Of a DNA stretch of 39,352 nucleotides, positions 30,084 through 39,174 are shown one piece after another. Where the stretch lies: assembly GCA_010692635.1 (NCBI GenBank), contig JAAHGL010000054.1, positions 1-39,352 on the forward strand. Reading direction: 5' to 3'. The notes below the pieces were generated by a model. The model did no database searches, was not told the origin of the DNA, and worked only from the letters and a program-made list of their open reading frames with translations. Origin of the DNA: Symploca sp. SIO2C1. GTDB taxonomy: Bacteria; Cyanobacteriota; Cyanobacteriia; Cyanobacteriales; Coleofasciculaceae. Each line of letters opens with the position of its first letter. Position 1 is the first letter of the stretch. The position numbers and the translations under genes are program-made.

Positions 30084-32732
30084 TCAGCTTTTTTTGCTGT
30101 TAGTAGAGGTTTTCCTAGTCTTTTTCGCTGCTGTCTTCTTGGTCGTCCCAGTGGATTTACTAGACCTACTGGTAGATTTTTTAGTAGATGACTTAGCTGC
30201 CAAAAGTTCTAGTGCCATTTCTAGAGTTACGTCTTCTAAAGATTTACCTTCTGGGAGGGAAGCATTAGTTTTCTTGTGGTTTACGTAAGGTCCATAGGGA
30301 CCATCGTAAATATTTATTGGTTCATTATCCTTTGGATGATTGCCCAATTCCTTTAAAGCTGTTTTGGTTTTACTCCGATTCCCCCCTCGTGATTTCTTCG
30401 GTTGAGCCAACAGTTCTAATGCACGTTCTAAGCCAATTGTCAATATATCATCACCAGCTTTGAGAGAACGGTAGTCTTTCCCATCCTTACCCTGATCGTG
30501 CACTACATAAGGACCAAAGCGTCCTAACCCTGCCTTAATTTTGCAGCCGGTTGCGGGGTGTTCACCCAACAAACGTGGGAGGGACAGTAATCCAACAGCC
30601 ATCTCCAAGGTGACATCTTCCTTATTGACCCCTTTAGGCAAAGATGCCCGTTTGGGTTTCTTATTTTCCTCCGTTACCTCCCCTAGCTGGACGTAAGGTC
30701 CATAACTACCTATTAGTATAAAAATCGGCTCACCAGTCTCGGGGTGGAGTCCCAGCTTCTCTGGTCCTTCAGTTTTTTGCTTGAGCAACACTTCAACCTG
30801 ATCTGGATCTAGATCAGCTGGGGTAAGGTCTTTGGGAATCGAAGCCGTCACTGGACCCTGACCATTCTCCACCTCAATATAGGGACCAAATTTACCGATG
30901 CGGACTTTAACCTCTAGGTCTTCGAGTTCAACGGTACGGGCAACATTAGGATCAATTTCGGTCTCCCTAACTTTGACTTGGTTTTCTAGACCTTTTTCTC
31001 CTTTATAAAATTGCTGTAGATACGGGAGCCATTCTGCTTCACCAGTAGAAATTTCATCCAGGGTTCGCTCCATTTTGGCGGTAAAACCAGTGTCTACCAA
31101 GTCGGGAAAATGCTTTTCTAGGAGACTAGTAACTGCAAAGGCAGTGAAGGTCGGGATCAAGGCATTTTTAGTCATCTGAGCATAGCCTCGATCAATGATT
31201 GTACCAATGATACTGGCGTAGGTACTAGGACGACCAATACCTTCGTGTTCCAGAGTTTTGACCAGAGATGCTTCAGTATAACGGGCTGGGGGCTGGGTTT
31301 CGTGCCCAACGGCTTCTAGTTCCTTGCAGTCGGGATGATCTCCCACCTTTAAGGGAGGCAGAATCACTTCTTGGTCTTCAAGAGCAGCATCAGGATCATC
31401 AGAGCCTTCCACATAAGCTCGAAGAAAGCCAGGGAAATCAATGCGCTTACCCGTTGAGCGAAATCCTGCATCCTCTACTTGTAGCTGCACCGTGATTTGC
31501 GTAATCTGTGCGTTTGCCATTTGGCAGGCAACGGTGCGTTTCCAAATCAAGTCGTAGAGAGCCAGTTCTTTGCCACCCAAGCCAGTTTCTTTCGGTGTGC
31601 GAAAGGTTTTACCTGCTGGGCGAATTGCTTCGTGAGCCTCTTGAGCTCCTTTGCTTTTAGTGGTGTATTGACGGGGTTTGGGAGAGAGGTACTTTTGACC
31701 GTACTTTTGCTCAACACAGCTACGTGCCGCCGCGATCGCTTGTTCCGACAAATGCACCGAATCTGTCCGCATATAGGTAATATAACCCTGTTCATACAGA
31801 TTTTGAGCTATCCGCATTGCCTCACGGGCAGACAAGCGTAGTTTTCGGTTTGCTTCTTGTTGTAGGGTTGAAGTGGTAAAAGGTGGAGCTGGTTTACGAG
31901 TAACTGGTTTCTCATCTAAATCAGTCACTGTCCAGGTTTTATCTGTCAGACGTTCTTGAAGTTCTCGAGCTTCAGCTTCATTAAGTAACTTGACCTTCCG
32001 CCCCTCAATAATTTGACCTGTATTGGGGTCAAAATCGCTGCCAGTAGCAATTTTAGTACCTGCGAGGGTAAACAACCGTGACTCAAAAGGGGCTTTCTCT
32101 TGCTCAAGAGTTGCTTTCAAATCCCAATAACTCCCTTGGCGGAAAGCTCGACGTTGACGCTCTTTCTTCACTAACAAGCGCACAGCAACAGATTGCACCC
32201 GCCCAGCAGACAAACCCCAGGCGATTTTTTTCCAGAGCAGAGGAGAAAGGGTATAACCCACAAGCCTATCTAAAATTCGCCTTGTCTCTTGAGCATGTAC
32301 CAACCGCTCGTCAGTATTACGGCAATTTTTCAATGCCTCACGAATAGCTTCTTGGGTGATTTCATGAAATACCATCCGCTTAGTGGGAACTTTTGGCTTC
32401 AGCAGTTGCTGTAGATGCCAACTAATGCTTTCTCCTTCCCTATCCTCATCTGTGGCAAGAACTAGCTCATCAGCTCCCTTGAGAGCCTCTTTTAACTCAT
32501 TTACTACTTTCTTTTTGGTCTTGGGAACAACGTACAAAGGTTCAAACTTAGCATTCACATTTACCCCCAACTGCGCCCATTTTTCACCTTTGACCGCTTC
32601 GGGAATTTCTTCTGCAGAAGAGGGAAGATCACGCACATGACCCATAGATGCCTCGACACGGTAGCCAGAGGGCAGATAGTTACGAATGGTACGTGCTTTA
32701 GTTGGGGATTCAACAATGACGAGGGTTGTCAT
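30084..32732 (-). CDS. topA: DNA topoisomerase I
   Basis: An 882-residue type IA topoisomerase that relaxes negative supercoils by cutting and rejoining one strand. The TOPRIM domain has VIVESPTKA (5-13) and DEDRE (95-99), with the Mg-binding acidic residues. The active-site Tyr320 is in the YMRTDS motif. After about residue 590 there are several copies of a topo C-terminal repeat with GxYGPYV or GRFGPYV motifs and no zinc-finger cysteines, as in other cyanobacterial enzymes. The last 35 residues are Lys, Ser and Thr rich, probably a DNA-binding tail. The start ATG at 32732 is supported by alignment of VIVESP at the very N terminus. It is convergent with the GTPase gene. Confidence 0.97.
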   Translation of the reverse strand: MTTLVIVESPTKARTIRNYLPSGYRVEASMGHVRDLPSSAEEIPEAVKGEKWAQLGVNVNAKFEPLYVVPKTKKKVVNELKEALKGADELVLATDEDREGESISWHLQQLLKPKVPTKRMVFHEITQEAIREALKNCRNTDERLVHAQETRRILDRLVGYTLSPLLWKKIAWGLSAGRVQSVAVRLLVKKERQRRAFRQGSYWDLKATLEQEKAPFESRLFTLAGTKIATGSDFDPNTGQIIEGRKVKLLNEAEARELQERLTDKTWTVTDLDEKPVTRKPAPPFTTSTLQQEANRKLRLSAREAMRIAQNLYEQGYITYMRTDSVHLSEQAIAAARSCVEQKYGQKYLSPKPRQYTTKSKGAQEAHEAIRPAGKTFRTPKETGLGGKELALYDLIWKRTVACQMANAQITQITVQLQVEDAGFRSTGKRIDFPGFLRAYVEGSDDPDAALEDQEVILPPLKVGDHPDCKELEAVGHETQPPARYTEASLVKTLEHEGIGRPSTYASIIGTIIDRGYAQMTKNALIPTFTAFAVTSLLEKHFPDLVDTGFTAKMERTLDEISTGEAEWLPYLQQFYKGEKGLENQVKVRETEIDPNVARTVELEDLEVKVRIGKFGPYIEVENGQGPVTASIPKDLTPADLDPDQVEVLLKQKTEGPEKLGLHPETGEPIFILIGSYGPYVQLGEVTEENKKPKRASLPKGVNKEDVTLEMAVGLLSLPRLLGEHPATGCKIKAGLGRFGPYVVHDQGKDGKDYRSLKAGDDILTIGLERALELLAQPKKSRGGNRSKTKTALKELGNHPKDNEPINIYDGPYGPYVNHKKTNASLPEGKSLEDVTLEMALELLAAKSSTKKSTSRSSKSTGTTKKTAAKKTRKTSTNSKKS

Positions 32733-32990
32733 AGGAGTTTACTCAAATATCAGCGGCGCTGAATAGTCTAACTTAGATATTTTTTACAAAATGTAAAGAA
32801 AAGTCGGCAGTATGAAGTTGTTGTAATGTAGCCTGACAGACTTCCCCAATAGTAAACTCTTAAACACTTAAATGACATCTTTGAGTATCACACAAGAGAT
32901 TTGATAGAGTTTTCCCCATCTGGAGAATAGGTAATTTAGAGGTACAACTGCTAACTAAGCCTGTCTAAGATTAAGACACAGTGACGTACT
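32733..32990. other. Intergenic region between topA and tnpB
   Basis: The topA promoter should lie in the first 100 bp, which are AT-rich, but I cannot assign boxes. No frame or strong repeat is evident. The part next to 32990 is where guide or flanking DNA of the TnpB element would lie. Confidence 0.4.
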
Positions 32991-33019
32991 CCTACACTTC
33001 CCTATCGGGTAAGTGTAGG
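32991..33019 (-). ncRNA. Hairpin at the 3' end of tnpB (candidate omega RNA end or element end)
   Basis: CCTACACTT pairs with AAGTGTAGG, extended by CCC/GGG, around a short loop. It includes the tnpB stop codon. In IS200/IS605 elements the omega RNA overlaps the tnpB 3' end and stops at the right end, beyond which the guide begins; by analogy the guide would be read from about 32990 leftwards on the minus strand. Confidence 0.45.
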
Positions 33020-34278
33020 CTTCTCCTCCGAGACTTCCCGGATTCACGTTTTATAGTGAGGCGAACGCCCAACCCCACTTTTTTGATGAGAATTCCAGAG
33101 TTCAGGTCACGAGGCATAGATGCGCCACAAGAGCAATCATGCCACCGGTCACTCAACTCTTTTGGAACTCTGTTGAGGCACATTGCACAATGTTGAGATG
33201 TTCCAGCAGGATTGACCTTTACAACCAACCGCCCAGCTCTTGCAGCCTTGTACGGAAGGATTTCGTTCAAGAAACCAGCTATCCCAGCATCAGCAAAACT
33301 TTTATTCAATCCCGATTTTGCGGATTGACCATTAGGCAAAAACGCACCCTTTTCATCCTGCTTAGGCTTATTACGTTTTGCCATATTGGAAACTTTGAGG
33401 TCTTCTACGAAAATAACCTCAGCTTTATTAACCAATTCACCTGCTAACTCGAAGTGCCATTGCTTGCGCTGTCTGGCTATTTTTTGGTGCAGTTTAGCAA
33501 TGCGCTGGTTAAGTTTACGACGTGCAGTAGAACCCTTCTTTCTCAGCTCTGTTTTGGCTTGTAGTTTGGCTAGCTTCTGTTCAGCTTGTCGGTAAAACTT
33601 AGGAGGTTCTACCATTGTGCCGTCTGAGCAAGCTGCAAAGTATTCCAATCCTGCATCAACACCGATACTATTTGCTTCAGTTGATTCAATGTCGATGGTG
33701 GGATTATCGGGGACGGACACATCTTCTAGAGTTAGCGTCACATACCAGCCATCAGCCTTGAGAGTAACTAATGCACGTTTGATGGTAAACCCATTAGAAA
33801 CAGAGCGATGTTGGATGAATTTGATTTTTCCTAACTTGGGAAGTTCAATCCGATTCTCTTGGATACAGTCCGGCTTCACTCGTTGATAGGCAAAAGTTCG
33901 ATACCGATTTTTACCTTTAAACCGAGGCTTGCCGCTACGCTTACCGTTGCCGTCCCCCTTGACAAAACGTGTAAAGGCTAGGTCTACGCGCTTGACCATG
34001 TCTTGCAAGACATCAGCATGAATATCTTTGTACCATTCCCGTTCTACCTTGAGAGAAACCAAAGAGCGCTTTTGCCCATAATATTCAGGCTGTTCTCTAG
34101 GTTTTGCGATACTGCACACCAATGGACAAGCATTAACTGGACACATGTTCATTTCATACCAATCAAACCTATCTGCCAATAAAAAGTTGTATTGATGCCG
34201 TAGCATATCAAGCCATTTGCTCATACGGCATCTTTGGTCAAACGTTGGTAGCAGTTTAAATTGGTAAGCTAGTTTCAT
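32992..34278 (-). CDS. tnpB: TnpB RNA-guided endonuclease (IS200/IS605-type OrfB)
   Basis: A 428-residue TnpB. Such proteins are RNA-guided DNA nucleases of IS200/IS605 and IS607 elements that cut the empty donor site. The RuvC triad is intact: Asp208 (IGVDAGLEYF), Glu292 (VEDLKVSN) and Asp391 (RDLNSG). The zinc ribbon is CAMC (364-367) with CSC (382-384). The N-terminal helix-turn-helix-like part (1-60) is present, with an extra Cys pair (CPVNACPLVC, 46-55). No TnpA is nearby, so the element cannot move alone. The stop codon lies in a strong hairpin (32991-33019), as expected for omega RNA or the element end. A divergent ribbon-helix-helix gene starts 35 bp from its ATG. TATAAT on the minus strand at 34290-34285 suggests a very short leader. 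Confidence 0.93.
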   Translation of the reverse strand: MKLAYQFKLLPTFDQRCRMSKWLDMLRHQYNFLLADRFDWYEMNMCPVNACPLVCSIAKPREQPEYYGQKRSLVSLKVEREWYKDIHADVLQDMVKRVDLAFTRFVKGDGNGKRSGKPRFKGKNRYRTFAYQRVKPDCIQENRIELPKLGKIKFIQHRSVSNGFTIKRALVTLKADGWYVTLTLEDVSVPDNPTIDIESTEANSIGVDAGLEYFAACSDGTMVEPPKFYRQAEQKLAKLQAKTELRKKGSTARRKLNQRIAKLHQKIARQRKQWHFELAGELVNKAEVIFVEDLKVSNMAKRNKPKQDEKGAFLPNGQSAKSGLNKSFADAGIAGFLNEILPYKAARAGRLVVKVNPAGTSQHCAMCLNRVPKELSDRWHDCSCGASMPRDLNSGILIKKVGLGVRLTIKRESGKSRRRSLHLPDREV

Positions 34279-34286
34279 GACATAAT

Positions 34287-34314
34287 TATAGCAAATAACT
34301 AGATAAATGCTATA
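34287..34314. promoter_or_regulatory. Operator-like inverted repeat between tnpB and the RHH gene
   Basis: TATAGCA (34287-34293) and TGCTATA (34308-34314) form a perfect inverted repeat; the arms are 21 bp apart centre to centre, two helical turns. It fills the 35-bp gap between the divergent start codons, overlaps the TATAAT of tnpB and touches the RHH start codon. Such spacing suits a pair of ribbon-helix-helix dimers. Confidence 0.5.
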
Positions 34315-34502
34315 TGCAACAAATTAACTTTAGAATTGCAGACAGAGAAAAAGCCCAGTTAGTGCGATACTGTGAGCTTACCGAAAGAACAATTAGCGAT
34401 GTACTTCGACAATATATTAGGGGTTTGTCTGTCGATGGGGTATTGAAACCCATCGACAGACCCGCCATTCCTCTCAACACTGACCCTCCGGGTTCAGTGT
34501 GA
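34314..34502 (+). CDS. Small ribbon-helix-helix (CopG/Arc-type) protein, divergent from tnpB
   Basis: A 62-residue protein. INFRIADREKAQLVRYCE at 4-21 followed by LTERTISDVLRQYIRGL gives the strand, helix A, turn and helix B of a ribbon-helix-helix DNA-binding fold. The C-terminal 25 residues are Pro-rich and encoded by DNA with two strong hairpins. It starts 35 bp from tnpB on the opposite strand, with an operator-like inverted repeat in between, so I infer that it represses tnpB and itself. It could instead be an antitoxin-like gene unrelated to the element. The ATG at 34314 has no Shine-Dalgarno site in the short leader. Confidence 0.8.
   Translation: MQQINFRIADREKAQLVRYCELTERTISDVLRQYIRGLSVDGVLKPIDRPAIPLNTDPPGSV
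34427..34461. repeat. 13-bp perfect hairpin inside the RHH gene
   Basis: GTCTGTCGATGGG (34427-34439) and its complement (34449-34461) flank a 9-nt loop, within codons for SVDGVLKPIDRP. It may be the left-end hairpin of the tnpB element, or an RNA structure. Confidence 0.7.
34477..34500. repeat. Hairpin at the 3' end of the RHH gene
   Basis: ACACTGA and TCAGTGT arms, plus CCC/GGG inside them with one unpaired base, end at the TGA stop (34500-34502). No T run follows, so it is not a classical terminator. It mirrors the hairpin over the tnpB stop codon and could mark the other end of the element. Confidence 0.55.
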
Positions 34503-34596
34503 GGCTCCTGGCGGAATTAGCTGAAATTAAACTAAACAGAGCTAAGAATCTCTCTTGGGTATATTGACATATAACACCAACTTTGTATTTCTTCAC

Positions 34597-34622
34597 AAAC
34601 AACAAACAACAAATAACAAATT
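34597..34622. repeat. STRR tract before the TIGR00266 gene
   Basis: ACAAACA/ACAAATA heptamers touch the start codon at 34623; the same family precedes the giant gene at 7502. Confidence 0.75.
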
Positions 34623-35336
34623 ATGGCTGATGTAATTGATTACAAGATTTATGGAGAATCCCTGCAACTAGTAGAGATTGAGCTTGATCCTGGAGAAGGA
34701 GTACGAGCAGAAGTAGGTACTATGACTTATATGGAACAGGGTATCGCCATGCAAACCAATACTGGCGGTGGCTTATTCGCAGGTTTCAAACGGATGTTGA
34801 CTGGAGACGGTTTCTTCATTACCACCTTTTTGAACAATGGACGTGGCAAGTCCCGCGTGGGTTTTGCTGCTCCTTACCCTGGTGAAGTGATACCTTTGGA
34901 CTTGGCTGAATTTGGTGGTGAGTTTTTATGCCAGAAAGATTCTTTCATTTGCGCTGCCAAAGGTATCGAAATTGATATCGCTTTCACCAAACGCCTGGGA
35001 GCTGGTTTCTTCGGTGGTGAGGGTTTTATCCTACAAAGGTTAAAAGGAGATGGATTAGCTTTCGTGCACGCTGGGGGAACCATTATTGAAAAAAATCTCG
35101 CACCAGGAGAAGAGTTACGGGTAGATACTGGCTGTTTGGTGGCTTTTGCTCCATCGATAGACTACAACATTCAGTTTATTGGCGGGTTCAAGAATGCTTT
35201 ATTTGGTGGCGAAGGGTTGTTTTTGGCAAAGATGACTGGACCAGGTAGATTATATTTGCAAAGTCTACCTTTCTCACGATTAGCTGAGCGCATCACTTCG
35301 ACTATTTCTATACCATCACCGATTATTGATAACTGA
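34623..35336 (+). CDS. TIGR00266 (AIM24-like) family protein
   Basis: A 237-residue soluble protein, rich in Gly and beta strands. The N-terminal [20 protein letters not shown] (6-25), [20 protein letters not shown] (about 48-67) and [16 protein letters not shown] (about 129-144) are typical of TIGR00266, a family related to mitochondrial AIM24. Repeated GGEG turns indicate a duplicated beta-rich fold. No signal peptide or membrane helix is seen. The function of bacterial members is not established. The leader is an STRR tract, without a ribosome site. It stands alone. Confidence 0.9.
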   Translation: MADVIDYKIYGESLQLVEIELDPGEGVRAEVGTMTYMEQGIAMQTNTGGGLFAGFKRMLTGDGFFITTFLNNGRGKSRVGFAAPYPGEVIPLDLAEFGGEFLCQKDSFICAAKGIEIDIAFTKRLGAGFFGGEGFILQRLKGDGLAFVHAGGTIIEKNLAPGEELRVDTGCLVAFAPSIDYNIQFIGGFKNALFGGEGLFLAKMTGPGRLYLQSLPFSRLAERITSTISIPSPIIDN

Positions 35337-35647
35337 GTTAATGTTCTCTGACTCCTAAGGTGATTTACTCCGAAAGAATGTGCCTATCGTAGCCTATCGT
35401 GGTAGCGTGACCCACCTAAAACTGTGCAATAGATTTTGGTTTCTAGCTCCTTCTTACTTGTTACTTGTTACTTTTTACTTTTTACTTCACAACCGGTTTC
35501 TAATGAACCATTTTAGCTGGGTCACGCCAGTAGGGTGTGTTAGCGCAGCGTAACGCACCACGTTGTGGGTAAAATCATTTTCAACAATTGCCTACGAGGA
35601 AAGAAATTCCTCTAAAACAAGCTCAGTGGAACTATTTTGTTGATAGG
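35337..35647. other. Intergenic region with STRR and a GGTGTGTTA hairpin
   Basis: CTTACTTGTTAC-type heptamers occupy about 35451-35485. GGTGTGTTA/TAACGCACC (35534-35542 and 35551-35559) form a stem with one G-T pair; this TTAGCGCAGCGTAACGCACC element is a dispersed repeat in cyanobacteria. TTG 35588 is an alternative start of the next gene. Confidence 0.55.
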
Positions 35648-36772
35648 ATGAATCATTATTTTGCGACAGTTGCCCGTGGTTTAGAACCAATTGCCACCCA
35701 AGAATTGGAAAGCTTGGGAGCCCAGTTAGTTCGTCCTGACTTTACTGGGGTGCATTTTGTTGGTGATTATTCTTTGATGTACCGAGTTAATCTCTGGGCA
35801 AGAACTGTTTTTCGGGTGTTGGTAACTGTGGCTGAGTTCCCCTGTCGAGATGCCAAGGCGCTTTACGAAGAGGTGCAAAATATTCGGTGGGACCAGTACC
35901 TACAACCCAACCATACCCTAGCCGTTAGGGCTACAGGGGGCAATCCCCAACTCAACCATACCCATTTTAGTGCTCTACAAGTCAAAAATGCGATCGTAGA
36001 TCAACAGCGCCACCAATTTGGTGAGCGCTCTAGCATTGATACAAAAAATCCTGATGTGCTGCTCAATGCGCACATCCATCAAAAAAGCTGTATTTTAAGT
36101 CTGGATAGTTCCGGTACCAGTCTTCATCGACGGGGATATCGTCCAGCAATGGGACTCGCTCCCCTTAAAGAAACTCTAGCAGCAGCTCTGTTAGAAATGG
36201 TTGATTGGCAACCAACTATGCCGTTTTTTGACCCCTTGTGTGGTTCTGGAACCTTACCCCTAGAAGCAAGCTTAAAAGCCTTAAATATTGCTCCAGGATT
36301 GTTTCGCAAAGGTTTTGGCTTTGAGCGCTGGCTAGATTTTGATGCTAAGTGCTGGGAGCAGTTGCTCAAAGAAGCGAAAAACAGCCAAATAGCTGAACTC
36401 CAAGCACCGATTCTGGGAAGCGATCGCAACCCTGATATCCTTAAACAAGCTCGTATTAATGCAGAAAAATGTGGCGTTGCTGAACAGGTAAACTTTTTCC
36501 AAACTGAACTATCTCAGGTGGAAGCACCAACAGACACCGGGATTATTATTTGCAATCCCCCCTATGGAGAACGAGTGGGAAATGCGAACAAACTGCGAGA
36601 TTTCTATAAACTGCTCGGTGATGTCTTCAAACAACGCTTTAAAGGGTGGACTGCTTTTGTTTTATGCGGGAATAAGGAATTGGCAAAGCAGATAGGACTA
36701 AAAGCCTCTCGCCGCATTCCAGTTTATAACGGTTCAATCCCTTGTACATTACTCAAATATGAGCTCTATTAA
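35648..36772 (+). CDS. THUMP-domain class I rRNA methyltransferase (RlmL N-terminal-like)
   Basis: A 374-residue SAM-dependent RNA methyltransferase. An N-terminal ferredoxin-like and THUMP part (1-150, MNHYFATVARGLEPIATQEL) binds RNA; the Rossmann methyltransferase part has DPLCGSG (195-201) as SAM motif I and NPPYGERVG (303-311) as the catalytic motif. The closest known activity is N2-methylation of guanine 2445 in 23S rRNA by the N-terminal half of RlmL. I chose ATG 35648 because homologous proteins begin with this MN-YFATVARGLE; a TTG at 35588 would add 20 residues. The gene stands alone. The exact site modified cannot be read from the sequence. Confidence 0.92.
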   Translation: MNHYFATVARGLEPIATQELESLGAQLVRPDFTGVHFVGDYSLMYRVNLWARTVFRVLVTVAEFPCRDAKALYEEVQNIRWDQYLQPNHTLAVRATGGNPQLNHTHFSALQVKNAIVDQQRHQFGERSSIDTKNPDVLLNAHIHQKSCILSLDSSGTSLHRRGYRPAMGLAPLKETLAAALLEMVDWQPTMPFFDPLCGSGTLPLEASLKALNIAPGLFRKGFGFERWLDFDAKCWEQLLKEAKNSQIAELQAPILGSDRNPDILKQARINAEKCGVAEQVNFFQTELSQVEAPTDTGIIICNPPYGERVGNANKLRDFYKLLGDVFKQRFKGWTAFVLCGNKELAKQIGLKASRRIPVYNGSIPCTLLKYELY

Positions 36773-36802
36773 CTAGATCGACATAAATAGGGCTTGCTGA
36801 AT

Positions 36803-36922
36803 AAGTAACAAGTAACAAGTAACAAGGAATGAAGAATCTATCACAGTTTTGAGCACTTGCATCTTCATGGGAAATCCTTAATGAATTCTTGACTCATTAC
36901 TCATTACTCATTACTCATTACT
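36803..36922. repeat. STRR tracts (AAGTAAC and TCATTAC types)
   Basis: AAGTAAC heptamers at about 36803-36826 and CATTACT heptamers at about 36893-36922, on either side of a short unique stretch, lie between the two converging genes. Confidence 0.75.
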
Positions 36923-36982
36923 TCAAAACCCGAATCAATCGACAACCAGACGTGCGCCCTCAACCGACTATTGGGAAATCCC

Positions 36983-38251
36983 TTAAGCGCTAGCAGGCTC
37001 CAAAGTTTTAACCGAATCCCGAAGCAAGTCAGTATAGAGATTATTGAGCCGATAAGCTACACGTTCCCAAGTAAACTTATTCTCTACCCTTGCTCTAGCT
37101 CTAAATCCAAGTTGATGTTTCCACTCTGGGTTAGTGAGAATGCTATTAATAGCAGCCGCCAAGGTTAGATCATTCTTGGGCGGTACGAGTAAGCCCGTTT
37201 CTTCTGGTAGAACCGTATACTGGAGACCACCAACTTTACTAGCAACTACTGGTGTCCCACTAGCCATCGCTTCAATGGCCACTAAACCAAAAGGCTCATA
37301 GTAGCTAGGAACAACACAGACGTCAGCAGCGGCATAATGAGCTGGTAAGAGATCACCACTGAGGCTTCCGGGGAAACTAGTGAACTCTTTGATGCCAAGT
37401 TCTACCACCAACCGCTCAATGCGATCGCGTTCCCTACCATCAGTCTTACCACAACGAGAACCACCAGCAATAATCAACTTCAGATTGGTTTTACCCCGTA
37501 GTTGAGAGCGACTAACAGCTCTAACTAAGGTTTCAATACCTTTGCGCTGATCAAAACGTCCTACATATAGAATAACTTTGTCTTCGATATTGAACCCCAA
37601 TTGCTGTCTAGCTGCGTAGCGATTAAAGGAACTAAAGCGACGCATGTCAGTACCACAGGGAATGATCTCAATCTTGCCTTTACGAGAAACAAGCGATCGC
37701 ATATTCTCTTTTTCCTGGGGACTAGTTGCTACAACTCGCTCCGCTGTCTCCAGTACAGCTTTTTCTACTCCCAAGCGAGTACCTGCAATCATCGGAATTG
37801 TTGCTACTGACTTGTATTTTACGGATCCTAGGGAGTGGTAGGTATGAACTTGCTTGATGGACTGACGTTTTTTCCACGCCATACCTACCCAAGCAGAAAG
37901 CCAATAATTAGTATGTACTAAGGAGTATTTAATATTTTCTTGTTCTTGAAATTTAAGCAGTTTTTCCAAAAATTCGCTACAATATCCGAAAATCTCTTGC
38001 CTTGGTATAAAGCTCTCGGGACCGGCAGTTAAACGAATAGTTCGACAACGAGAACTATGTTCAACTACTTTGGGGTGCTCAACACTCGTCTTACGAGTGA
38101 ACATATCAACATACCATCCCTGCTCTGCTAAAGCTTCACCTACTTGGCGAACATAAACGTTTTGTCCTCCAGCTTCCTCTTTACCAATTTCCATTGCCGG
38201 GTCACCATGAACTGAGATGAGGGCAATATGCTTTCCGCTTGTGTTGTTCAT
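36983..38251 (-). CDS. Glycosyltransferase family 4 protein (sucrose-synthase/MshA-like)
   Basis: A 422-residue GT-B glycosyltransferase. The N-terminal ISVHGDPAMEIGKEEAGGQN (12-31) with GGQNVYV is the acceptor and donor loop seen in MshA and sucrose-phosphate synthase relatives; LVHTNYWLSAWVG (111-123) follows. The donor site has YVGRFDQRKG (229-238) and EPFGLVAIE with Glu319 and Glu327 (EX7E). The start ATG at 38251 fits the family. Likely products are a glycolipid, compatible solute or polysaccharide unit, but none can be assigned. It is unrelated in subfamily to the glycosyltransferase at 24 kb. Confidence 0.9.
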   Translation of the reverse strand: MNNTSGKHIALISVHGDPAMEIGKEEAGGQNVYVRQVGEALAEQGWYVDMFTRKTSVEHPKVVEHSSRCRTIRLTAGPESFIPRQEIFGYCSEFLEKLLKFQEQENIKYSLVHTNYWLSAWVGMAWKKRQSIKQVHTYHSLGSVKYKSVATIPMIAGTRLGVEKAVLETAERVVATSPQEKENMRSLVSRKGKIEIIPCGTDMRRFSSFNRYAARQQLGFNIEDKVILYVGRFDQRKGIETLVRAVSRSQLRGKTNLKLIIAGGSRCGKTDGRERDRIERLVVELGIKEFTSFPGSLSGDLLPAHYAAADVCVVPSYYEPFGLVAIEAMASGTPVVASKVGGLQYTVLPEETGLLVPPKNDLTLAAAINSILTNPEWKHQLGFRARARVENKFTWERVAYRLNNLYTDLLRDSVKTLEPASA

Positions 38252-39015
38252 AAATAATCGAATATATCTGGATGCTGACGCAATAGAGGGCTGATGGGTA
38301 GTCTTTAGTACTTACCCCGCTAATCCCTCAAAGCTAATTTTTTTCGCCATTGTCAAAGAAAGACTTAGGCTAGCTGACTCAATCAGCTGGTAACAGTAGA
38401 TGATTTACCCTGGAACGAACTTCAAAATTTAACTCATCTCCGCAAGACAGCACGGAAGATTTCGTGTTAGCAAGCGGCGGGCGGCTATCCCTCCCATCCT
38501 TAAAGAAATGGGCTTCCCGCCGCTTTCGGTGAAGATTGTAGATGCTATCAAGGACAACTTCTATAATTGGAGCACCCTGAGCTTGATTGGATTTGAAGTA
38601 AAGGTCAATGTCTTTCAATTGACGTCCACCTACTCAGATGATTAAGGTAGAAACAATAGCCCTAGTGCAGCGCGACCCAAATAACCCACACAGTTAAAAA
38701 AGGTTAAAAAACTTACTGGGCAAGTTTTCTTCCCTTTTACCTGAGTGCCCTAGAGTTTTGGTAGTGGTGTTTCCATCTTCTAGCAAAGAGTCCAAGATAA
38801 CTGAGGAAGATGAGATATCCCTCTATCTAAGTAAGTAGACTTTTCAGAAGGAAAATTTTCTAAATTTCAGACTATTTACAGTGGCAGAAAAGCATAGTAT
38901 TGAATAGCAGTAAGTTACTCATGCGATAGGATAAAAGTTTAAGGAATTAAAAAATCTGCATTAGCTAACCAGCTAAAAACACTCAATATCTGCTATGATG
39001 GGTAATCGTCACTCA
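38252..39015. other. Gene-poor region before tRNA-Ser(GCT)
   Basis: One minus-strand frame of 79 residues (38379-38618, TTG start) is the only sizeable one. Its middle, RREAHFFKDGRDS, is encoded by a GC-rich hairpin and recalls the ends of IS200/IS605-type elements; I do not call it a gene. The remaining 400 bp to the tRNA hold nothing I recognise. Confidence 0.45.
38473..38523. repeat. Nested GC-rich hairpin, possible IS200/IS605-type end remnant
   Basis: GCGGCGGG (38473-38480) pairs with CCCGCCGC (38516-38523); inside it, CCCAT and ATGGG form an inner stem. It stands out from AT-rich surroundings. Confidence 0.5.
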
Positions 39016-39107
39016 GGAGAGGTGGCTGAGTGGTTGAAAGCGGCAGATTGCTAATCTGTTGATAGGTACGTAAGTCCTATCCGAGGGTTCGAATCCCTCC
39101 CTCTCCG
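39016..39107 (+). tRNA. tRNA-Ser (anticodon GCT)
   Basis: A 92-nt class II tRNA. GGAGAGG pairs with CCTCTCC (39100-39106) and the discriminator is G. CAGATTGCTAATCTG is the anticodon arm, with anticodon GCT. A long variable arm (GATAGGTACGTAAGTCCTATC) and a GGTTCGAATCC T arm are present. CCA is not encoded. Confidence 0.97.
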
Positions 39108-39174
39108 TTCTTTCAGCTCAATAAGTCGGTGTGAGATACTCAGTAAAGTTATCTTGTTGCGGCTCTTAGTGACC

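Noticed and set aside
33139-33886. Several plus-strand frames opposite tnpB
   Set aside because: They are shadows of tnpB, without recognisable domains or ribosome sites.
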